Below, one piece after another: positions 1-13,019 of a DNA stretch of 64,000 nucleotides (positions within the stretch are counted from its first letter, which is position 1; each line of letters begins with the position of its first letter). This DNA comes from Taenia hydatigena (taxonomy: Eukaryota; Platyhelminthes; Cestoda; Cyclophyllidea; Taeniidae), in NCBI GenBank assembly GCA_036345935.2, contig JADWOT020000007.1, forward strand, positions 6,526,644 through 6,590,643. Direction: 5' to 3'. The notes under the pieces are model-generated. The model did no database searches and was not told the DNA's origin. It was given only the letters and a program-made list of their open reading frames with translations. The position numbers were made by a program, and so were the translations under genes.

Positions 1-3000
1 TGGGTTCTTGGGGTTAAAAATGCAAAATAATGAGCACAAAACATGGAGTTAATTGCCTTAACCTTTAGGTTGCATTTTCATTGCAAGGTTCTTTTCTCTA
101 GGCCGGCCAGTTGATTAAAGAGATGTGCTTTGTCAGTACTGCAGGCGCCTGGACGCGCGCTTGCACACGCTGGGCCTCAGGTGCTACCCATCTGCTGACG
201 ATGAAGACAAACGCACTGAACCACACAAGCGAAGCACTCGACGGCGCTTCCACCGATGAACCCCTTTTGGGTAGGAGAATAACAAGGATTAACAAGTTTA
301 CAAAAATTTTGATAAAATTAGGGGTGTACCTGTGAGGATTGTTAAATTCATTACCGAAATTCTTCTTCAGAATGACGACATTCGACAGTTGCTATGCCCC
401 ATTGGCTCAAATAGAACATCGGCCGACATCAGCGTAATCGATGGAACATGCAGCAATTTTCCTTACGGGTGAGGCGTTTCAAATCCTCTGAAGGTTAATA
501 TTTGGCAAATTTGGAGCAAAATACTCAAAATTGCTGTATAGCTACTTGAAAATCCTTCAATTTTGAAGTTATCTGTAATTTTAAGTAGCTTTCGCAGTCG
601 TAACATTGCGTTGAATAGGTCTTATGGCACCGGCAAGGTGCGAGCGAATCCGGGGAAGCTCAACTCGCTTATCAGTTTATAAAAATATTGATACCACTTG
701 TGTATGCATAGGAAGGGGTCGTTAATGGGTGGGTTTGCAAGAAGGTGGCTTGGGCGTGTGCCGTCACCATAGTGACTGCACTGAATGACTCTGTGCCAGC
801 CAAAATCAATTTACAAACTAATGATTACCTTGTGGCGATTAACACGAAGGAGCCATTAGAGCAGCTTTAGCCATTTATTTCGTCTTGATTATATCTATAG
901 GGTCGAGTGCTTCTGCATTTAAATACTTCTCACCCCTGTGGAAAACATAACGCTGCATCCTTGCAGTACTACTTATTAACGGAAATCCATTCAAAGTTAT
1001 GACTACAGTAAAAGCCTTTGTTGATTTTTGACCCCTCCTTTGGTTTGACAAGCAATGAATGCTAAGTATGTATCGGTACTTCCAAAATTTGCACTGATTT
1101 TGGAGGCGTATATGGATTTGACGTCGGATTAAGCAGGAAAACAAAACAGTCGTTTCTAATTATCAAAATGGTTAAGCACGAGTACCCGAGGGGTGAGTTG
1201 AGAGTGAGTAAGAGGTTGATAATAGGACATTTAATTATGGGCAGACTTCAGTGATAAACGGGCCGAATCGTGGTGCATATAATCGCGGTCGCGTAGTCAC
1301 GTAAATCACCTATGAATGTTGAGTGTTGAGAAAGCACGCAAAGGAATGCACTAGTGAAGTAAGGAAGATAGGCGAGAAGAATTGGATGCTGAATGCCCTA
1401 ATGGATAGTTTGGTGATCCTAATCATCGGAACGAACATCAAAGCTCTTATCGTCTTAGGTAGCCAAATTGCCTTAAGTTAGAGCGCAGAGTTTTCGCCTC
1501 GAATTCAGAATGATATCAGAACATAAACAAGCGGTGCACCTAATACAAACAATGACGGTGCACAAATTCAACTAAATGTGCTTAAACTGAGGTTTATGAG
1601 CTGTTATATCCCTAATTCAACTTCAATAATTAATTGGATCATAACTCAAGGCGGATTACTCACATGCAAACAACTGTGAAAACTGCAAAACTTTGAAAGC
1701 AAATTTTTACAAAGGATTTGCAAAGCCATGCATAGAATTTTGTTTCGATGAATTAGTTCCGCTCGGGAAGCCGCTTGTTTTACAGATCAGGACTGCATGA
1801 CTATAGATCATGTGTGGGGTTGGCTTTAGTGTCTTGGATTGTTGTCATCGTTGCCACCGTTGTGAGAATCCTGAAGATGGTCAGCGAGTAGATACTGCGG
1901 TTAAGGATGCAAAGTAAATGGGCGTTTTGATATCTGCAGCACTGATAGCACGAGTTTCCACAAATAGACCCCGTTATTTGGTCTGGATATCAGGTCTTTG
2001 CGGATCATAAGCGGCCCTCCCATCGTGTTTGCGAGACAGAGTCGCTGTGGTCATTTAGTGGTTTAGTCTTGACGTCACCTGTCTTGCGGCATTTCAATTC
2101 ATTTGGTCTGAAGCGTACCTGCTAAAACGCAATTTTATTATGCATGGGCAACTTACAAAATCTTATCGTTTGAAGACGCTGACAAGACCTTTGCCTTGTG
2201 ACTGTTCCTCCGTTAAACCACTGTTCTCCTTAGTCTGATTAGTTCCGTGCAAAGTTTGCAGGGAGTAGAGTGGACTTTGGTTATCCGGGTTGGTAAGAAT
2301 TAGGCTTCATCATGGGTATTTGTGCAAGTTTTTGCGCAGGTTGCCATGCCTTGTCTAGCAGCACTCATTATCGCAATCCGGCAATGGTAGTTCCGGAATA
2401 TCGTAAATATTAAGCACTTCAACAAAGCCATAACCTGCCGTATACGACCTTTTTCAACTAAACTAAGGCAAAGTTGCAGTGGGAAGATGCACGCTAATTT
2501 TCTTTTACGCAGAATTCAAAAACAAGTGGAATGGTTTATTACGAGTGCAAAAATTTTTGGTCAATGGCATTAATAGACGTCATTAAGCAAAACAATTAAG
2601 GCTGTCACCTCGTAGAGGCAGTGGGAGCAATGGCATAAACGATTGTTCAGGATCCACACAAATGGTTAACCCACATGTTAAATGGTCAATTTATCACCTG
2701 TTCCAGTAACCTTCAGACCGGAAAACCTCCACGTACCTGTTGAAGCAAATGCAACGTGCAGAAACATTCTCAACCAAGGAGACGTTCTTCGAGAATTTTG
2801 TCAACAGAGGGGAAGATTGATACCTATTCTGACAGTGGCATGGACTGCGTGTCGACGTCCCAATCTTAGGAGAATCTTCACTACTTCGATTTTGGTTTGT
2901 TCAAAGCGCGTCTGCTAAAGTTGCATAGGACGTAATTCAGTTCAGCAATGAAGAGGAACAAACTGAAGTGTCTAATAAGCAAAATTAATGCCGTGAAAAT

Positions 3001-3224
3001 TAGGGAATTTCGAATGCCGCTAAGTAGTTGCCAAGAGCTGCGAAAAGTAATAGCAAGCACGCGCAACAAGAGAAAGGAGAGACTGAGGTAATGGAGGTGG
3101 GTGATAGAAAGGATAAGGTAGGAAATGTGAGGTAACGTCATTCCTAGCGATCATACTACGTAGAAAGCACTGGTTCTCGCCCGACCACCAAAGTTAAGCT
3201 ACTTCGAATCGAATTAGTAGTTGC
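1..3224. other. non-coding stretch, nothing recognised
   Basis: No reading frame here resembles a known protein, and no tRNA, snRNA or long repeat was found. The longest open frames (up to about 90 codons) have the irregular composition of chance frames and overlap each other on both strands. Confidence 0.5.
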
Positions 3225-3470
3225 GTGGGTAACAGGCTAAAATGTTTGGTGTCAGGTCCTCTCTCTCTCTTCTCAATCGCCCACCACTTCTTCCCACCCT
3301 TCTCCACTTGCACTGCACTGCACTGCAATCCACCCCAACTTGGACCATCGCAACCACATTCCTTTGCTGCACGGCATCCGGATTTCCATTCCAATGTGTG
3401 CTATCCTTAGTCGCCTCCATGCTTGATACGCGCTGCGCATCTGTTTGCAATGGCATGTGTGCCTGCCTTA
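3225..3470 (+). repeat. diverged dispersed repeat, copy 1
   Basis: A pyrimidine-rich stretch that includes a short TC microsatellite (about 3258-3274). It matches 40965-41210 in the same orientation in several spots in the same order, for example around the shared words CCAATGTGTG and CATCTGTTTGCA. The match is patchy, so this is an old duplicated piece or a low-complexity resemblance. No coding potential is visible. Confidence 0.35.
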
Positions 3471-3931
3471 ATAACGAAGAGGAGAGGTCCAATTTTCAAC
3501 ACTTTGAAATGTGTAAAACCATGCGGTCCGGAAAGTCGCTTATCACATTTTTGTGTTAACTTAACATTTTCTTAGTATTGAGTCTACTGGTGAGGATATC
3601 ATGGCACACTGTGCTTATTTCTAGTTTGCTTTCGCAATTCGGCTTTGCTTTGCCTTCGAAGAACAACTTAGTAGTGAATCCTGTGCCACTACATGCAATC
3701 ACAAAAATGTATGAATACAAACGCATGGTTAGTGCCTAGTTGGTGGACATGCTAAGTGAGCGCATGCCAGTATGCTGGCAAATCCTGCCGCCTGGTCAGC
3801 GGAAAAGAGAATAAAGAAGTGAATTGAAGTGGCGGGCGAACACTTGGTGAATCGCCTTGGCAAGCCAGGTAAGCGAGGCGTCGATGCGACATGAAGCTAT
3901 ACCCGACCATGTGAATAAGCAAACGATTAAC

Positions 3932-4003
3932 TTGCAGGGCGTGGTTTTGATCCACGGACCTCTGGGTTGTAAGCCCAGTGCGCTACCACTGCGCCACCCC
4001 GAT
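3932..4003 (-). tRNA. initiator-tRNA(Met)-like gene with UAC anticodon
   Basis: A 72-nt cloverleaf on the minus strand. The D stem is GCGC/GCGC, the anticodon stem CTGGG/CCCAG is perfect, and the T stem CGTGG/CCACG is perfect. The backbone is that of a eukaryotic initiator tRNA-Met: the D arm follows TGGCGCAG, the anticodon stem is flanked by AGAGGT, and the T loop is ATCAAAA, with A rather than T at position 54. The anticodon loop reads CTTACAA, so the anticodon is UAC (a valine codon reader) instead of CAU. Five acceptor base pairs hold (four Watson-Crick and one G-T); the outer two positions (A1/A72, T2/C71) do not pair. It could be a relic, or an initiator-derived gene with a changed anticodon. 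Nothing in the flanks decides this. Confidence 0.65.
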
Positions 4004-5649
4004 CGCAATGCTTGCATCTTTTAATTTAGTTTATGTCCTTTAGCAGGTTGGCGCAAGCAACATGACAAATCACCGATTTAGGCTTAAATAGCCACATAAA
4101 GTCGAGGCATGCATGCGTGCCTGAATGATTACTATGTAACTGGTTGACGCGTAAGCAGTGAGGTAGCAGAGGTAGAGATAGTTATGGATGCCAAGGAAGG
4201 AAAGAGGAGGCGAGGATGTGGGTGTATACACTTGGCACTGTGATGTGGTGCAGCACAACATAGCATAGCATATCGCGGGGTGTTGGAACAGAGCAGGTTA
4301 GCGGGAAATGCACTGATATGGGACTATGGTAAGCCATCTCTGTGATGGTGTAGCAGTGAGCTTTTCTCGATTTCAATCTGTTGTGCGCACAGGCGACAGG
4401 ACGCTAGACTCCGTGGCTACATGTACGTGGGTACCACATGAGGTGTCTAATGACAAGGAAGTAGAAGTTAGCATGGTTGTTCTTGTAGAGTTGATAAATT
4501 GGATTTTATCACTCATGTCTTCTGGCCATCGATTTCTTTCAGGCTCTGATGCTATGACATTTATGAATTTGAGCCCCATCAATGATTGTTGACGCGGGTC
4601 TTCAATAATATTGGAGAGGCATTCAGTTATCATTGATACCGATGTTCAAACAATCTTATAGGCTGCAGCGATGCATTAGCCATTTCATGCGGCAAACTCT
4701 GCGCAGGGTGACACATCACATCCTAACCAAGAGTATCCACCCCTATCGCTCTGATGTTGCGGCTAAACCTCTTAACAGGCTAAACAACTCATGCACATCG
4801 TTTTCATCTTATCGATAAGAGGAATAATGAGCTTCATGAGCTGCTGACTATAAACTCGAGCATATTCTTATATTTTCGCATTAAGGGTAAAATAGTTAGT
4901 GCAGTTTGAATTCCTAAAAATCAGGATTTACGCAATTTCGCTCACACAGAAATACCCTCTAGCAAAAAGAAATATGCTAGGTTCCCTTGATAGCACTCTT
5001 TTACTTCGCATAATCTCTACATTATCGAGAGTGTGCAGGTTTTTGCTGCTAAGTTTTACGGCTGCTTGGTGCTTAATTCAGATGCTTGACAATTCAGGAC
5101 TGTGATTCGAAGTTGACCTGATGCTTGTCTTTGAACACAGTGCTGTACCAGTGGTCTTGGCTATTCCACATCTGCACAGACAAAGGCTCTACATATGACT
5201 TCAACCCACTCAAACCTTGGCTTTCCTAGCATCAGTCGATGCAGCACTAAATTAAGATTGATATGAGGCCAGTGATGTAGCTCGGTGATGAATAGTTCGC
5301 TTTGCATGAGAGAGGCCTCGGATTCGAAAGCCGGCATCTTCGGTTAATGCGTCTTGAAAGTAGTCCTCGGCCAACGCAGTCTTTGCTTCGATTCCGTGCT
5401 CTTTTTAAGCTCTGGCTAGTCATTTGTTTACTGCTTCCGGTTCTCTGCGCATGGACCCTCTCAGTATGATGAAAGTTGGAGAGTAAAAATCGGCTTCCAT
5501 TCATCCTATTGGCTCGCTTAACCTTGCCGTTTTCCATCCGACATGACACACGCGGGTTCAGCATCGGATCCATTTACTCCGCCGTATTAAGCCTGTAGCT
5601 AGAGCTGTGCTATGACCGACTAAATGAGGTAAGTGTGAGTGGTTGCATC
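4004..5649. other. non-coding stretch, nothing recognised
   Basis: No supported gene. Open frames at 4326-4592 (+) and 4373-4633 (-) lie opposite one another and resemble no family I know. Confidence 0.45.
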
Positions 5650-5722
5650 TGCGTCCGAAGAGAATCAAACTGTCGGCTCCTGGTCTACGGTACCAGTGTT
5701 TTAGCCACTGAGTCATGAAGAC
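5650..5722 (-). pseudogene. tRNA-Thr(CGT) relic
   Basis: A minus-strand tRNA-like fold of 73 nt. The anticodon stem CTGGT/ACCAG is perfect and the D arm (CTCAGTGGCTA) is typical of tRNA-Thr. The loop ACCGTAG places CGT at the anticodon, but the universal T33 is C. The T stem (GACAG/CTCTT) and the acceptor stem have several mismatches. These losses point to a dead gene. Confidence 0.5.
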
Positions 5723-8700
5723 CACTGGCAATTATGTCTCCTTGACTCTGTCCTCAATCTCCGCCACCATTTCATCAATTTAACGCTTTGACTCACTTCA
5801 CGGCATTATTGTGCGTGAGCATTTGGTGTCGACACTCACTTCGTGCTCAATGCCCCATGAATTCCATCATCCACTTGACTTTCCAAGGGTTTTGAGTGCT
5901 CTAGATAAGAGACAGAGCACGCCGAGTGTAGTCAACCTCAACAAGGTCTTAATTCTGCATAATTTCATTACAGTCACAACATCAATAACTTACCCTCGAT
6001 GCATCAAAACGTCTTCCGTCCAACCTGCTTCAATCCTTAATCAACACAAACTTACCTTGCTGGGGCTACTGCTCCCCTACATGCAAGATCGTTGAGAGTT
6101 TTTTCTTTCAGGGAAGATCATAATCGAGGCAACTTTTGTTGCCAATTGACATCTGCTTTGCAAGTTCTCTTCTGTTTAGTTGCATAGAGCTTAGTACAAG
6201 CCAAATCGGAAGTGAATGTTGTTAACGTGGTGGTTAGTTGATGCAGCAGTTGCCCTCAACATACCTCACCTCTGCCTCCATACCTCGAAACGTGCAGTAA
6301 AGCGGCAAAGACGAGTTTAGGCTTCCGCCGTACGGGGATCCTAGGAACACTCCGGAGCCGAGGCAATCACTACTGATTCCGAGATAACTTTAGTTTAGCA
6401 CTTGCTACTTTAATAACTAGGTAGGAAGCTCGAAGCAAATAAGAAATTGATGGACTTCAGTTGCTGAGGGAAGGGGATCATATGCACGGCGGCTCTTTCG
6501 ACACACTCTCGCTCTCTCTCGCCATTTCAGGTGGTTGTTTTTGTACATTTCTCTGCCATCGTTGCCTGCTGAGCCCATTTGAAAATACTAGGTCAGGACT
6601 ATAGCAAATATTGACGCACCATGTCGTCTAGCACAAAATAACTCCGGCTTCCTTACGCTAGTCACTACCCAATATCTACATATATTTCTTGCCATAAATG
6701 GAATCCTACCTCTATCCTTCAAGCCTAGTTCAACCACTTTTAATGACATATCGTTGTGTTATTTTGCCATAAACCCATCTACGCGGAATAAGTTACTTCT
6801 ATCGGTAATGGTTGACCGACACAATTTTTGCTTTTCGGTTCTGTGGACTTAAAGATCAGCTGTAATTTACGTGTTTAGAAAGCTCTGTAATTGGTTTGGG
6901 CATGACGGCGAGGACCACCCTAACTATTCAAATCCAACGGTTCATGAAAAGCTCTGTTTTATCTCCCTCCAGTTTATTTAGAGGCCGGGTAAACGGGAAC
7001 GATAACTATCACTGAGGTCAAGGCAGGTGAATGGCGCTTGTCTACTGGCTTAAGCTTCAGCAATAGCCGCCTAGGCATATTTGTGCCTCCTTGACAGCAA
7101 ATTTGGACGACTCAACCCTCTATGGCTTAGATTCAAGTGCAATTTGAGCTATGACGAAAAAGTTTAATGGCTCTATATCATGTCCCTCCTTGGTGATCAT
7201 TGCAGCAAAAATTTCTCCAGCTTTGCTTTAAAATGCTTGATTTCTTAGCGATTTTGTCTTTTTTTCATTTTCAGCAGTTAACAAACCCATTTTAAGCATT
7301 GTTTTGAGCGCTAACAATACGGACGTGCAATTTTCTGGCAGACTTAACCACCTGATGCTCCTGATGAAGCCACGTTTTTGTTTAAAATGGAAGGATATAT
7401 TTCTGATATTTCCCGCACTTTACAAACACGGCAAGAGCATAAAAGTTTGTATGAAGATTAGGAGAAATTGAGGCCTTAGAAGTGTTTTATCAACTTGATC
7501 GCTTCATGTGCACCCATGGGTGGTCGTTAAAATGCACCGAATTCCCGAACGACCTTATCACATAAAGAACTTTTTAGTTCTCTTCCAGAATGTGCTTGGT
7601 TACGGGCTTGGCTTGGAACGTTCACCTTGCTGCAGGATTGAGCGCAGTTCCACGGAACCAACCGGATGTATATTTCCTGTTAGCTGATGTGGTTGCGTTG
7701 CGTTTGTTGCAAGCTGTTAGTGTCATCGATTTAGTAAATAAATAAATGCATGCCTTTGCTCCCCAACTTACACCCTCCGGCTATGAATTGCAAGGCAATA
7801 CCTTATGGAAATTCAGATCAACTGGCATGAAATTATTTCGTGTCAAAAATTCGAGCACCAAATAGTTGTAAATCACATCTAGAGCAATTCTTACAAGTAA
7901 AGGGGATGTCGAACATAAGTCTTACCATATTTTCGTTTGCGTAACTGCTAAATGTGCAAAAAGAGATGCCTTGAAAACGATAAAAGCTGAAGGTAATAAA
8001 CTAATTACCGTCAATTTTGTAGAGGAGTGAAGAAGCGTGGAAGTTTCTACTGCCGCCGCGAAGCAATAGTAAATGCGCTAGTAAGCCTCGTGATCTAATA
8101 ATGTTAAGCCTTGCAGAAATCCTACCATAAACCTTGCGTTTACTTGCTTCGTTTTGCGATGAGAGGCTAAGAACCTTATAGTTGGTGCGAAAATGGAGGG
8201 TTTCTACGCTCTCAGCAAATGGAAAGCATAGCAGTCTAGGTTTCGCCCAATCCACATGCTTACGCTGTTTACTTAGCTATACTTTCACCAGTTCTGCTAT
8301 CTACACTCCTAATCACTATGGCTTTGAATGCAAATGCAGTGTTCGAAGGACAATGTAAGTGGTTATTAACATGTCCTTACACACTTCCATGCTTCCACCT
8401 CCACTTGGAGTAGAATACTTAATTTTCCCTTTCAGTCCTGTAAGCACAATAATCCCATCGTGCTACCTTTTTCACTCTGCTTCGCCCTTTGAGCAATTAT
8501 TATCGTTTACACTGGATGTTGTAGTTGTCGTCAGGGCAAAATACCACTCGCTAGCAAGTAAAAAGCAAAACATGCTACAGACAACAGAAACCAATGCATG
8601 CAGGTGCCTTGCTCTAGGTGCTGGTCGGTAGCTGTAGTAGTACGCCTATGCCTGTTAAGCGTTAAATGCTGGGAAGATTATCTGCGGATAGAGCGTAAAA

Positions 8701-11700
8701 CCCACGGAAGATTTCAAGCACATTGGAGGGAAATGAGGCGAGGTGGAGTCAGAGCATTTGGGGTCGGACGGTTATCAGCAGCACGTGTGACCAGACCTAA
8801 CATTGTAGTGACGGGCAAACATTTTATTGCTGATGGCATCTGTAGCATTATCATAATTACTTGACAGCAACAGTTGCCTTAAATGCTCATCTTTTTGGGG
8901 CTGCCACTTTGGAGTGTACGACCCATAAGCTCCTTCGAAGCTGCAAAAGAGGTAAGCATATCTATTCCGGTGATGAGCTTACACTTTTAAAACATGTGGT
9001 TTCGTAAAGCAGTGCACTCCATCTAACCATGACAACTTATTGCTTCAACCACCTCACCCACCTCTAGTGTTTACTAGACTTTGTGCAATTCGTGTCTGTT
9101 TGGACCCCTACTGGTGTGGCCTGAAAATCTGATTCAAAGTGTGGCGCATTGGCTTAATTTTTCATATTTAAATTTAGCCTCCTCAATGATGCGTTTGTGT
9201 CGGATGCCTCTTAGGCATTCACATATTTCTCTGTTTACACCACAAGGCGCCTACTGCTAGGCAAATGAAGGAGATGAGTGGCAGGTGGGGAAAATATGTC
9301 GAATGAAGTAAAGAAGGTAGATAGTAGAATGCGTAATGGAGTACTGGAAAACCGGATAGGCTGTATTTTTATTCAAAGAACTAACCTTACCATCATTCCA
9401 TAAATGAAAATGATGTCAGTTTCTTTGCTGGCGTGCCTTAGGAAATTGGCAGGAACGCCTCTTTTGATCGTCTTATAAAAAGCAAAATTGTATTCTATTT
9501 ACAAAAAAAACGCTACGCATAGCGACAACAGCGCCGTCAAGTATAACGACACAAATGTTGTCTATTGCATTCACTGTTGATTAAAAATGGTTATCATAAC
9601 CGGCTCTGGTGTGCTTTGAAGCGAATGCTCCCCCATCTTATTTATTGAAATCCACTTTTTATTCATATGTGGTGTGCATTGCTGCCTTTTAGCTTAATGG
9701 TTGGCATTACTTCTCTCTTCCCAAATAACTGCACTTCAACGTTGCTTTCCATCGTAAATTTTATGCTAAATCGAAGGCACAGAGAAGTTAGCAGTGCATG
9801 AGCTAATCCAACTTACCCCTCCGTGTTTGTCCATCTTTCCGCAATCATTCTATTAGGTCGACATTATGCACTGTTGCCTGACGCATGCATCGTCCAATGA
9901 ATTGGACGCGATGATAACAAAACCTTATGCAAATTGTCCAGATCACAGCTCATAGCTGTCTGTTGGTTTCTACAGCTGTGGTGATAGTATGCAGATAATA
10001 AGTTGCAGACTTTAGTGCTCATGCATCCATTACACCTATCGCCCACTTTGCCATAAGCCCTGAAATGCATCCTCCTCAACTTTCCCTACGTGTGTTTATT
10101 ATCATTGTGGTGCATTTCCTCTAGTTTGATATATTCATTAAGATTTATGGTATCAAAAGCTATCAGATAGATAAGATATTTAACGAACGTATAGCGGAGG
10201 CAATCACACAGACACCATGTGGACCACACGTAAAAAGATTGTAGTGTGAAGATGCATTGGAACGAAGAGTGAAGGGATAAGATTGGTCCCCATCCTTTTG
10301 ATTCCAATGGACTGACCATCAGGCGGCCAATTTAGTGCTTTGATAGTATGGAGGCGGTCTCCCACCTAATCCACATTGCCGACGCTTGCTTGTGCTTACT
10401 ACGAAATCATATGACGTGGAGGTTAGTGTTGTTCTCGAACTGTAAGAATCGTTATTAAGGGATGCACTGCGGTAGGCATCGATGAATCATGCAACGTAAG
10501 GAGAAATCATAGCAGGTAAAAACCTCAGGTTATTGCTGAAATTTGTAAGTAGTGCAAGAATGAATTGCAACAAAATGTCACTACATGATGGGATAAGGTT
10601 AAAATTGGTCTTGCATTAAAAGCAAGTCAGTCTATGGAGGATGTAGTTACGTCTCGAAGTATGGCCTTTCTAACCACGCGAAGGGTAGCTTAGCCCTTCT
10701 GTACGGTATTAAGCAGCGTGCTCTTGCATACTACTTCAACATTCGACACCAATGTGGTTGCAGTCCACAACGTTTACGTGCCTCCCACGGGAACGCGTTA
10801 GAGTCTGCTCGTTTGATAGGTGCACTGATAACCAACACCAATGGGTTCACGCATGATTCATTACAATGAGCAGTTAGCAAGCCCATCCCATGTTTGTCGG
10901 CAGAGTTTGTGGGAAGGCAACGATCAGTGGCCGCAAAATGAGAGGACATTTGGCCCAAAAAATACTTTAGTTGGGAAGGCCTCGAGGAATCACACATCGA
11001 CGCCCGCGAAGGGGAAAGGACATTAATTAGCGCCTAAGCATCTATAATATTCTCTTAGCAAGCGTCAGCCCTCTATTATCTATTTCGATATTACGTGTTC
11101 GTTCTGCATGGTGTCAGATCATAGCACCCGCAGGATGGGCAGCCATGGTTGCTACTGCAACTTGCCTCTTCCTCTTCTACGCTCTTCAAAAATCTAATGC
11201 CTTTCCGTAAATTTGAGTTTATTTTGCTTAAAAGGGCTTTATTCAGCTACGCTTTTCTTGTTGTTTGTTTCTCGTATAAAAATTGCTAAGATTTTTAGTA
11301 CTACACCCTTTTGCCGAAACTAGCGCCCACCTACTTTGTTTACATTAAAACTGTTTTAGTATCGATAATTCTGCACGCGGTAGCTGGATATTTGTTGAAA
11401 GAAGTTGGAATGAAGGTAATTGAATGGAGGTCCTTGCATCAATGAGTTTGGTGATGAGATTGTAAAGTTGGAGCACTTCATAAAAGAAGCAATAGCCGCT
11501 TTTTGAAAAGTGAGCAACAGGACTCCAAGCAAGAGTATGCGACAACGCCATCCATGCACTGTGCACCTGGTTTTCTCGTCCGTCACCCATTTAGGTGACA
11601 GGTGACTTAAGTTTCTCCTAAATCCATGCTTCGAAATGCAACTGTCCTGTTCTTTGCCACATCCATCCACCAACTCTAAACTAAGTCGCAGGAACGTATT

Positions 11701-11809
11701 CGGACACACCATCCATTTACAACACCCAGGGCAGGCTCTAGAAGACATTCGGTTTTGTTTATATAAATGATATGTTAGGGAGGGGAATTATTTCAAGGTT
11801 GCGTAAAAG
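5723..11809. other. six-kilobase gene-free stretch
   Basis: Nothing recognisable over six kilobases: no tRNA, no snRNA and no protein-like frame. A weak match of the block around 11025-11090 to 52155-52215 (shared words such as AGCGCC/TTAAGC and CATCAGCCCTCTA) suggests one more old dispersed duplicate, too short and diverged to define. Confidence 0.4.
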
Positions 11810-11895
11810 AAAACTCCAGCGAACAAAGATCTAACCAAATAAGTTCCCAAAAACTTTAAAATACGCACACTAGATAGCCTTCTAAGAAAAAATCA

Positions 11896-11956
11896 GGGCT
11901 CGGGTGAACCAAAACTTGAACCCGAAAACTCTCGCTCCTAAAGTCAAAACTGGGCC
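11896..11956 (-). pseudogene. tRNA-Pro relic (cluster copy A)
   Basis: The minus strand keeps the 3' half of a tRNA-Pro: loop TTTAGGA, followed by AGCGAGAG and a T arm close to the intact tRNA-Pro at 22203. The D arm is largely deleted (61 nt remain). It is orthologous in position to the relics at 25468 and 46442. Confidence 0.5.
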
Positions 11957-12030
11957 CTGTAGTTGTTTTGGGTTAATTAATAGTCACAATTTTAGGCTTG
12001 TACTTGGCTTAGCTTAGGGCATTAGTGGCG

Positions 12031-12103
12031 CTCTAAAGGACTAATTTATAAAGCCTTGGTACCCTTAAGACAAAGGTCGCAAATTCGTGTTCTATCTGAT
12101 ACG
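12031..12103 (+). pseudogene. tRNA-Arg-like relic 1 (cluster copy A)
   Basis: The weakest of three corresponding relics (the others are at 25615 and 46304). It keeps a D-arm pattern like CTAATTTATAAAG and a T arm of the type seen in the other copies. No stem is intact. It is called mainly from its position between the Pro and Arg(CCT) relics. Confidence 0.35.
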
Positions 12104-12734
12104 GCTGGCTCATGACGTCTTCAGACGCAGTCAGCCAGACTGATGAGCGGTTGGTGGTGATTTGCAAATTATCCCTCGGATTCGTGCTGCAATTAGCACC
12201 GCTGCTAGGCGATAGTGTCACACACTTGAGGCAACAAATATTGATAATATTTTCGAGAGGATGTAAAATTTGGTAAAGCACAACTAGCCTACCAGTGCAG
12301 GAGCCGGAAACAAGTTTTGCTTGAAAACGCTATGATCACTCAGGCTGGATGTATTTATAAGATCTCAGAGAAAATTTGAGATAAATCGTTAAAAGAAACA
12401 AAAGAATTGGATTACCTACGAAGACCATGTGATGAATGCGAGCAAAGTGTAAGCATTGTCAAGGAATGTTAAGAAAACAAAGGAAATGGAAATGTGTGAA
12501 GGGCACTCAGAAAATCAAATGGAAGATAAATGTTGTAAGATGTTAAATAAAGCGAAAAAAATGTGGCTTTAGCTGAAAATAATAGATCATATAGAAAACA
12601 GTGAGGAGTGGTGTAAAATGAGTCGAAAATTGTTAAGTAGCGCTGTCTGGACGATAGAAACTATGGAGTGGTAAAATAAAGAAGAATAAAAGGACGAGCG
12701 CATGCGATAGTATGTATTCTTGGCAAGTAGATTA

Positions 12735-12807
12735 AACAGAGTGCCAATAAGGGTACAGCGTATACTTCCTAAGTGGAAGTTGGTGGGTTCGGGTCTTACC
12801 GTGGGTG
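12735..12807 (+). pseudogene. tRNA-Arg(CCT) relic (cluster copy A)
   Basis: It keeps CTTCCTAAG in the anticodon region, GAAG after it and a T arm GGTGGGTTCGGGTCTTACC, and runs into the same CGTGGGTG tail as copies B and C. The D arm has lost the TGGCCTAATGG signature that is still present in copy B. Decayed. Confidence 0.5.
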
Positions 12808-12943
12808 TTCTATTTGCACCTGTACCAATGTACCGGTTCTCTTTTCAAAAGCGCTAGTAAATGTCGAAAAATGCGCGTGTGCAGGATGTAGCCATCTTAT
12901 CGCCGATAATCAACAGCTTTTAACGGCGTATTGTGGAATGTGC

Positions 12944-13014
12944 CATCCAGGGCGCAACTCAAATTCGCGACCTTTAGAATCTGAGATTGATGTCCTCACC
13001 TAATGCGCTGTCGG
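12944..13014 (-). pseudogene. tRNA-Met relic (cluster copy A)
   Basis: The minus strand shows remnants of an elongator tRNA-Met (AATCTCAGATTCTAAAGGTCG in place of the usual CAT anticodon loop and flanks). The anticodon is destroyed. It corresponds to 26408-26468 and 45551-45609. Confidence 0.45.
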
Positions 13015-13019
13015 AACAA

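Noticed and set aside
5300..5375. Minus-strand TTGGCCGAGG and CTTTCGAATCC words resembling a tRNA-Leu or tRNA-Arg
   Set aside because: No cloverleaf can be drawn; stems do not pair.
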